Positions 59,019 through 64,000 of a DNA stretch of 64,000 nucleotides are shown here, in pieces. Position 1 is the stretch's first letter. Each line of letters opens with the position of its first letter. The DNA is from Microbacterium sp. Yaish 1. GTDB lineage: Bacteria; Actinomycetota; Actinomycetes; Actinomycetales; Microbacteriaceae. Under the pieces are notes generated by a model. It saw nothing but the letters and a program-made list of their open reading frames with translations. It did not search any database and had not been told where the DNA came from. The position numbers were made by a program, and so were the translations under genes. The DNA lies in assembly GCF_002245215.1 (NCBI RefSeq), contig NZ_NPMR01000001.1:1240001-1304000 (forward strand). Reading direction: 5' to 3'.

Positions 59019-60085
59019 CCTCCGCCTCCATCCCGCTCCCCGCCGTCCGCCGCGGCCCCGCCTGGCCGGCCTGGGGCTGGTCGCTCCTCGGCGTGCTCGC
59101 CGTGTGGGCCGTCATCATCGCCGTGCGGCCCGGATCACCCCTCGACCCGATGGCCCAGGCGCTCTCGCTCGCACCGTTCCTCGTGCTGGTCGCCCTCGGG
59201 CAGATGCTCGTCATCACCCTCGGCCCGGGCAACATCGACGTCTCGGTCGGCACCGTCATCTCGATGGCCTCGTACGTCTCGGTCGGCGTGGGCGCGACGG
59301 CGGGGCCGGTGATCGGGCTCGCGGCCGGCGTCGGCTCCGGGCTCGCCGCCGGCGCGGTCAGCGTCGCCGCGATCCTCCTCCTGCGGGTGCCGCCGATCAT
59401 CGCGACCCTGGCGACGAGCCTCATCGTCACCTCCGCGACACTCCTGCTGGCGGATGCCGCGCGCGGCGGCGCCGACGCGGGCCTGCGAGCCTTCGTCACG
59501 GCCAAGGCGTTCGGCATCCCCGTCATCGCGCTCGTCGTCGCGGCCATGACCGTGATCGTGTGGCTCGCCCTCACGCGGACCCGTGTCGGCGTGGCCGTCA
59601 TCGCGGTCGGCCAGAGCGTTCGCGCGGCCGAGCGGGCGGGCCTTCCGGTGGCGGGCGTGACCGTCACCGCCTACCTCGTGTCGGCGGGACTCGCGGGACT
59701 CGTCGGCGGCCTGCTCGCCGCCTTCATCTCTCCCAGCACCGTGCTCGGCAGCTCGTACATGCTCGACTCGATCGCCGTCGTCGTGATCGGCGGCACCCTC
59801 ATCTCGGGCGGCCGCCCCGTACCGGCCGGCGCCTGGACCGGCGCCCTCTTCTTCGTGCTGCTGTCGGGACTGCTCAACCTCGTGGGGTGGTCGGTCGGCG
59901 CCCAGAACGTCCTCAAGGGCGTGCTCGTCGTCCTCGTCGTCGTGATCGCATCGGCGGCCACCGGAACCGGCCCCAGCTCCTTGCGCCGACTCCGCGCGAG
60001 CCTGCAGCGCCCCGCCCCCGCCCCCTCGGCCCGACGCGCCGACACCGACCCCACCCCGAAGAACAAGGAGAACATCCATGGCTGA
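59015..60085 (+). CDS. Sugar ABC transporter permease, RbsC-type (second)
   Basis: Second permease of 356 residues, with [22 protein letters not shown] as the family block and [21 protein letters not shown] near the end. ATG 59015 overlaps the first permease gene (ATGA). The C-terminus has a basic Pro/Ala-rich tail that overlaps the next gene by 8 bp. Confidence 0.93.
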   Translation: MTSASIPLPAVRRGPAWPAWGWSLLGVLAVWAVIIAVRPGSPLDPMAQALSLAPFLVLVALGQMLVITLGPGNIDVSVGTVISMASYVSVGVGATAGPVIGLAAGVGSGLAAGAVSVAAILLLRVPPIIATLATSLIVTSATLLLADAARGGADAGLRAFVTAKAFGIPVIALVVAAMTVIVWLALTRTRVGVAVIAVGQSVRAAERAGLPVAGVTVTAYLVSAGLAGLVGGLLAAFISPSTVLGSSYMLDSIAVVVIGGTLISGGRPVPAGAWTGALFFVLLSGLLNLVGWSVGAQNVLKGVLVVLVVVIASAATGTGPSSLRRLRASLQRPAPAPSARRADTDPTPKNKENIHG

Positions 60086-60950
60086 CCTCGACGACCTGCG
60101 TGAGGGAACCGACTACTCCGGCCCCGCGGCGGCCGGCACCGGCTACCCCATCAAGGGCCAAGCAGGCCAGGACTGGGGGATGCGCGCGCGGATGTCGCGC
60201 GTGTTCGACCCCCGCGACGGCAAGACCGTGATGCTCGCGTTCGATCACGGCTACTTCCAGGGGCCGACCTCGGGTCTCGAGCGGCTCGATCGCTCGATCC
60301 TCCCGCTGGTCCCCCAGGCCGACGCCCTGATGTGCACGCGCGGCGCCCTGCGCACGACGATCCCGCCGCACTCCGCGAAGGGCATCGTCCTCCGCGCCTC
60401 CGGCGGACCGAGCGTGCTCAAGGAGCTCTCCGATGAGGAGGTCGCCGTCTCGATCGACGACGCCGTGCGACTGGATGCCGCCGCCCTCGCGGTGCAGGTC
60501 TTCATCGGCGGCGACAACGAGACGAAGTCCGTCCGCAACATGACGACCCTCGTCGACGCGGGCCAGGCCACCGGCATCCCGGTCCTGGCCGTCACCGCGG
60601 TCGGCCGCGACATGGTGCGCGACGCCCGCTACTTCCGGCTCGCCACGCGGATCAGCGCCGAGCTCGGCGCCGCTTTCGTGAAGACCTACTACGTCGAGGA
60701 GGGCTTCGAGACGATCACGAGCGCGTGCCCCGTCCCGATCGTCATCGCCGGCGGCAAGAAGGTCGAGGAGCGCGAGGCGCTGCGCGTCGCATCGCGCGCC
60801 ATGGCGGAGGGCGCGGCGGGTGTCGACATGGGACGCAACGTCTTCCAGTCGGAGCACCCGGCCGCCATGCTCGCGGCCGTCCGCGGGGTCGTCCACGACG
60901 GCCTCAGCGCGGACGACGCCTTCGACCTCTTCCAGACCCTCTCCCACTGA
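60078..60950 (+). CDS. LsrF-like class I aldolase/thiolase
   Basis: Enzyme of 290 residues closely resembling LsrF, the thiolase that processes phosphorylated AI-2. Shared blocks are [80 protein letters not shown] and [14 protein letters not shown]. The fold is a TIM barrel with a Schiff-base-type lysine region. Its neighbours (GlpD-like and FGGY enzymes) are not the lsr set, so the substrate may be a different phosphorylated dicarbonyl or ketose. Confidence 0.88.
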   Translation: MADLDDLREGTDYSGPAAAGTGYPIKGQAGQDWGMRARMSRVFDPRDGKTVMLAFDHGYFQGPTSGLERLDRSILPLVPQADALMCTRGALRTTIPPHSAKGIVLRASGGPSVLKELSDEEVAVSIDDAVRLDAAALAVQVFIGGDNETKSVRNMTTLVDAGQATGIPVLAVTAVGRDMVRDARYFRLATRISAELGAAFVKTYYVEEGFETITSACPVPIVIAGGKKVEEREALRVASRAMAEGAAGVDMGRNVFQSEHPAAMLAAVRGVVHDGLSADDAFDLFQTLSH

Positions 60951-60954
60951 ACCC

Positions 60955-60982
60955 TCTCGGGGCGCCCTCGGGCGCCCCGAGA
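60955..60982. promoter_or_regulatory. Strong intercistronic hairpin
   Basis: A perfect 13-bp stem (TCTCGGGGCGCCC with its complement) and a 2-nt loop lie between the aldolase stop and the ribosome binding site of the next gene. With no U-run, it may partially terminate or stabilise the upstream message, setting transporter and enzyme levels apart. Confidence 0.7.
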
Positions 60983-60997
60983 CCAGAAGGATGCAGC

Positions 60998-62650
60998 ATG
61001 CCCTCGCTTCGTACCCATGCCGAGCCGACCTCGGCCGACGTCGTCGTCATCGGCGCCGGGATCAACGGCCTCGCCATCGCCCGTGAGGCCGCCGGCCGCG
61101 GCCTCCACGTCGTCGTCATCGACCGGGACGACATCGCCGCGCGCACGTCGGCGATCTCGACCCGCCTCATCCACGGCGGCCTGAAGTACCTCGAGCGCGT
61201 GGAGATCCCGCTCGTGCTCGAGTCGATCCGCGAGCGCAACATCCTGCTGCGCACGGCACCGCATCTCGTGCGCCCCTACCCCATGCTCATCCCGTTCTCG
61301 CGGGGCGCCTCGCGGCCCGGATGGCTGCTGTCGTGCGGCCTGCTGCTGCACGACATCCTGTCGCTGGGCAAGAAGCTGCCGCGCAACCGCATCGTCTTCT
61401 CGCGGCGGCTGGCCCGCGAATGGCCCTCGGTGGCCGCGGGCGGCGTGAAGTGGGGCGGCCTCTTCCAGGACGCGCACGTACCGGTCACCGAGCGCTTCGG
61501 CATCGAGCTCGCCATCGACGCGGCCAACCACGGCGCGACGGTGCTCACCCACACCCCCGTCACCGGCCTGATCCGCGAGAAGGGACGCATCGCCGGCGTC
61601 CGGTACCTCGACCGCGAGGACGGACGTGAGCGGACGCTGCACGCACCGGTCGTCGTCAACTGCGCCGGCCCCTGGGTCGACGCGGTGCTCGACCTGCAGG
61701 GCGACCACCCCCGCCGAATCGGGCCGACGAAGGGGAGCCACCTCGTCGTCGACGCGTTCCCCGGCGCGCCCGACACGTGCATCTTCTTCGAGTCGCCCGA
61801 CGACGGCCGGCCCATGTTCGTGCTGCCGTGGTGGGACGGCAAGTACATGATCGGCACCACCGACCTGCCCTACGACGGCTCGATCGACGAGATCGTCGTC
61901 GACGACGACGAGGTCGACTATCTGCTCCGGGCCGTCAACGGCCTCATCCCGGCAGCCGGGCTGCGCCGCGACGCCGTGCTCTGGTCGTTCTCCGGGGTGC
62001 GTCCCCTCCCCTACGTCGCCGATCTCAGCGACCCCGCCTCGGTCAGCCGGGACAGCGAGATCGTCGTGCACACGGGCGAGGCCGCGGGGCTCCTCACCGT
62101 CATCGGAGGGAAGTACACGACCCACCGCGCCCTGGGCGAGCAGGCGCTGCGCCGGATCGAGACCGCGCTCGGGCTCGGTCACCGGCGCTCCGCGACCCGC
62201 ACCGCCCGGTTCCCCGGCGCGCCGGCCGGCGATCACGGACGTTTCATCGCCGACACCGTCGCCCGCAGCGCCCTCCCCGAGCGCAGCGCCCGCCGTCTCG
62301 CCGACCTGTACGGAACCCTGAGCCGCCCGATCGAGATGCTCGCGGCGTCCGATCCGTCGCTGGTGGAGGTCATCGACGACGACAGCGGCGCGATCGCGGC
62401 GGAGGTCGTGTACGCCGTCCGCGAGGAAGGCGCCCACACGCTCGAGGACGTCCTCATCCGCCGCACCGCGATCGCGCTGAACAGCGACGTCGGCCTCGGC
62501 TGCGCGCCCCGCGCGGCGGACGTGCTCGTCGCGCACGGCGACTGGAGCGCCGAGCGCGCGGAGACCGAGCTGGCGCGATACCGTGAAGCCGCTCGGCGCT
62601 TCGCACCCCGAACCCTGCGCCCGGCATCCGCTCAGCCGACGGCCGCCTGA
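60998..62650 (+). CDS. GlpD-like FAD-dependent polyol-phosphate dehydrogenase
   Basis: Flavoprotein of 550 residues of the glycerol-3-phosphate dehydrogenase family. The FAD-binding motif VVVIGAGINGLAIAREAAGRG (GxGxxG at 19-24) opens the protein. STRLIHGGLKYLE, PTKGSHLVV and TVIGGKYTTHR are conserved blocks. The C-terminal helical domain is typical of GlpD and of EryB, the erythritol-phosphate dehydrogenase. Linkage to an FGGY kinase and sugar importer favours a polyol-phosphate other than glycerol-3-phosphate. AGAAGG precedes ATG 60998. Confidence 0.88.
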   Translation: MPSLRTHAEPTSADVVVIGAGINGLAIAREAAGRGLHVVVIDRDDIAARTSAISTRLIHGGLKYLERVEIPLVLESIRERNILLRTAPHLVRPYPMLIPFSRGASRPGWLLSCGLLLHDILSLGKKLPRNRIVFSRRLAREWPSVAAGGVKWGGLFQDAHVPVTERFGIELAIDAANHGATVLTHTPVTGLIREKGRIAGVRYLDREDGRERTLHAPVVVNCAGPWVDAVLDLQGDHPRRIGPTKGSHLVVDAFPGAPDTCIFFESPDDGRPMFVLPWWDGKYMIGTTDLPYDGSIDEIVVDDDEVDYLLRAVNGLIPAAGLRRDAVLWSFSGVRPLPYVADLSDPASVSRDSEIVVHTGEAAGLLTVIGGKYTTHRALGEQALRRIETALGLGHRRSATRTARFPGAPAGDHGRFIADTVARSALPERSARRLADLYGTLSRPIEMLAASDPSLVEVIDDDSGAIAAEVVYAVREEGAHTLEDVLIRRTAIALNSDVGLGCAPRAADVLVAHGDWSAERAETELARYREAARRFAPRTLRPASAQPTAA

Positions 62651-62667
62651 GCGAGAAACGAGGATCG

Positions 62668-64000
62668 ATGAAGATCTGCGTCATCGGCATCGACGTGGGC
62701 CTCACGTCTGCCAAAGCAGCGGCGTTCGACGACGCCGGGCGGGAGATCCGCACGGTCTCGGCGCCGAACCCCCGCGTCGCGGTCTCGCGCGAGCGGCAGG
62801 AGATCGCGATGGACACGCTGTGGGACGTCGTGGCCGACGTCCTGCGCGACCTGACCGCGTGGCTCGCGGCCGACGGATGGACCGTCTCGGCCGTCGGCGC
62901 GACGGGTCACGGCAACGGCCTGTACCTCGTCGACGAGCAGCTGCGGCCGGTGCGGCCCGCCATCGCCTCGACCGACAGCCGGGCCGAGCACGTCGTCGCC
63001 GCGCTCGACCCCGCGGCGGTCGAGCGCATGCGGCTGCTCACCGGATCGCTCCCGTGGGCAGCGCAGCCGGGCGTGCTGCTGCGGTGGCTGCTCGACAACG
63101 AACCGGAATCGCTCGACCGGGCCCGCTGGGCGCTGACCTGCAAAGACTGGATCACCGCGTGCCTCACCGGCGTCGCGAGCGCCGACACGTCGGACTCGTC
63201 GGGGTGCGGCCTGGTCAACCTTCGCGAGCGGGAGTACGAGCCCGAGGTCTTCGACATGCTCGGTCTGCCGCGCGACCTCCAGCGCATCCTGCCGCCGCTG
63301 CACGCGAGCGACGAGGTCGTCGGGACGATCAGCGCCGACGCCGCCGCACGCTCCGGCCTGGCCGAAGGCACGCCCGTCGTCGCCGGGTGCATGGACTGCG
63401 TCGCGAGCCCGCTCGGGGCAGGCTCCACCGACCTCGGCGACGTCACGGTGATCGTGGGCACGTGGGCGATCAACGCCGTCGTCGTGCCGACGGATGCCGT
63501 TCCCCCGCGCGTCACGATCAACGCGCTGCTCCCCGATCCGCGCCTCATGCTGGCCATGGAGGTCGCACCGACGTCCGCGGCGAGCATCGAGTGGGCGTCG
63601 GGACTGCTCGGCGCGCGCGCCACTCTTCCGCTGACGCCGCGCGATCTGCTCGAGGCCGCGCACGGCGCACCCCCGCTGGCCGACGGGCTGCTCTTCCTGC
63701 CGTTCATCCACGGCGCACCCGAGCACCTCGGCGCCTCCGGAACGTTCGTCGGGATCAAGGGCAGCCACGGCTACCCGCACGTCGCCCGCGCGGTCGCCGA
63801 GGGCATCACGCAGTACCACCGCGTGCAGATCGAGAAGGTCGTCGCGACGGGCGCTGTCGTCACCGACGCCCCGTGGACCCTCGCCGGCGGCGGGGCGAAG
63901 AACCCGCAGTGGGCGCAGATGTTCGCCGACGTCATCGGACACGCGATGCGCCGGCAGCTCGGCACCGAGCTGGGCGCCCGGGGCGTCGCCTCGCTCGCGG
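62668..64000 (+). CDS. FGGY-family sugar/polyol kinase (partial)
   Basis: The first 444 residues of an FGGY kinase; the end is beyond the window. The N-terminal phosphate-binding motif (IGIDVGLTSAKAAAFDDAG) and the second-domain segments GTWAINAVVV and LAGGGAKNPQWAQMFADVIG are clear. The overall pattern is closest by eye to L-xylulose kinase (LyxK) and erythritol kinase (EryA). It phosphorylates the imported sugar or polyol, but the substrate is not determinable here. ATG 62668 follows GAGGA. Confidence 0.9.
   Translation, partial: MKICVIGIDVGLTSAKAAAFDDAGREIRTVSAPNPRVAVSRERQEIAMDTLWDVVADVLRDLTAWLAADGWTVSAVGATGHGNGLYLVDEQLRPVRPAIASTDSRAEHVVAALDPAAVERMRLLTGSLPWAAQPGVLLRWLLDNEPESLDRARWALTCKDWITACLTGVASADTSDSSGCGLVNLREREYEPEVFDMLGLPRDLQRILPPLHASDEVVGTISADAAARSGLAEGTPVVAGCMDCVASPLGAGSTDLGDVTVIVGTWAINAVVVPTDAVPPRVTINALLPDPRLMLAMEVAPTSAASIEWASGLLGARATLPLTPRDLLEAAHGAPPLADGLLFLPFIHGAPEHLGASGTFVGIKGSHGYPHVARAVAEGITQYHRVQIEKVVATGAVVTDAPWTLAGGGAKNPQWAQMFADVIGHAMRRQLGTELGARGVASLA

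Noticed and set aside
60078..64000. A standard AI-2 (lsr) operon
   Set aside because: Only the thiolase is clearly LsrF-like. LsrG and LsrR are not seen, the regulator is of HutC type, and a GlpD-like flavoprotein is not part of lsr.

Overview
The window is a roughly 70% GC actinobacterial chromosome segment. It is most consistent with Microbacteriaceae, probably Microbacterium or a close relative. The signs are a flagellar cluster of Gram-positive type, a DUF222/HNH (13E12-type) gene, a CtaG/CopD fusion, a heme oxygenase behind an IdeR-like box, and many genes that appear leaderless (TANNNT, then about 6 nt, then the start codon). The taxonomic call is an inference from gene content; no rRNA, tRNA, insertion sequence, prophage or CRISPR array was seen.

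Layout. 1-4355 (minus): a peptide-type ABC importer, with binding protein, DppC-like and DppB-like permeases and a truncated ATPase. 4568-9523: a serine-hydrolase-fold lipoprotein that has lost its catalytic motifs, a DUF2470 plus heme oxygenase pair, a PIF1/RecD-like helicase and an anchored protein of unknown function. 9530-14581: CtaG/CopD, an HU-type protein, an HSL-type esterase, and an rpmB-rpmG-rpsN operon of cysteine-poor ribosomal proteins. 14813-19484: a large SF2 helicase-like protein with a hydrophobic hairpin and an HNH protein with a LexA-like box at its start. 19815-26062 (minus): an overlapping operon znuC-znuB-zur-permease-TIGR03943 protein-unknown-AAG DNA glycosylase.

26186-53430 is a nearly complete flagellar cluster: flagellin, an ATP-grasp gene, fliW, flgL, flgK, flgN, a FliA-type sigma factor, fliD, fliS, a FliT-like gene, flgB, flgC, fliE to fliK, flgD, flgE, flbD, motA, motB, fliM, fliN, fliO, fliP, fliQ, fliR, flhB, flhA and csrA. 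Six matches to TAAC-N15-GYCGAYAG, all with a 15-nt spacer, precede its transcription units and are probably recognised by the sigma factor encoded inside the cluster. The flagellin leader folds into two adjacent hairpins with GGA loops ahead of a GGA-containing ribosome binding site. That is the architecture expected for CsrA repression, and FliW and CsrA are encoded at opposite ends of the cluster.

53450-64000: a solitary znuA with a Zur-like box, then a GntR/HutC regulator divergent from a sugar or polyol operon. The operon holds a binding protein carrying a frameshift, an RbsA-type ATPase, two RbsC-type permeases, an LsrF-like aldolase/thiolase, a GlpD-like flavoprotein and an FGGY kinase cut by the window edge. 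Its promoter (TTGACA-17-TATCTT) is followed at once by a near-perfect 24-bp palindrome, the likely GntR operator. The mix of LsrF-like, GlpD-like and FGGY enzymes does not match a standard pathway that I recognise and is the best candidate here for undescribed metabolism.
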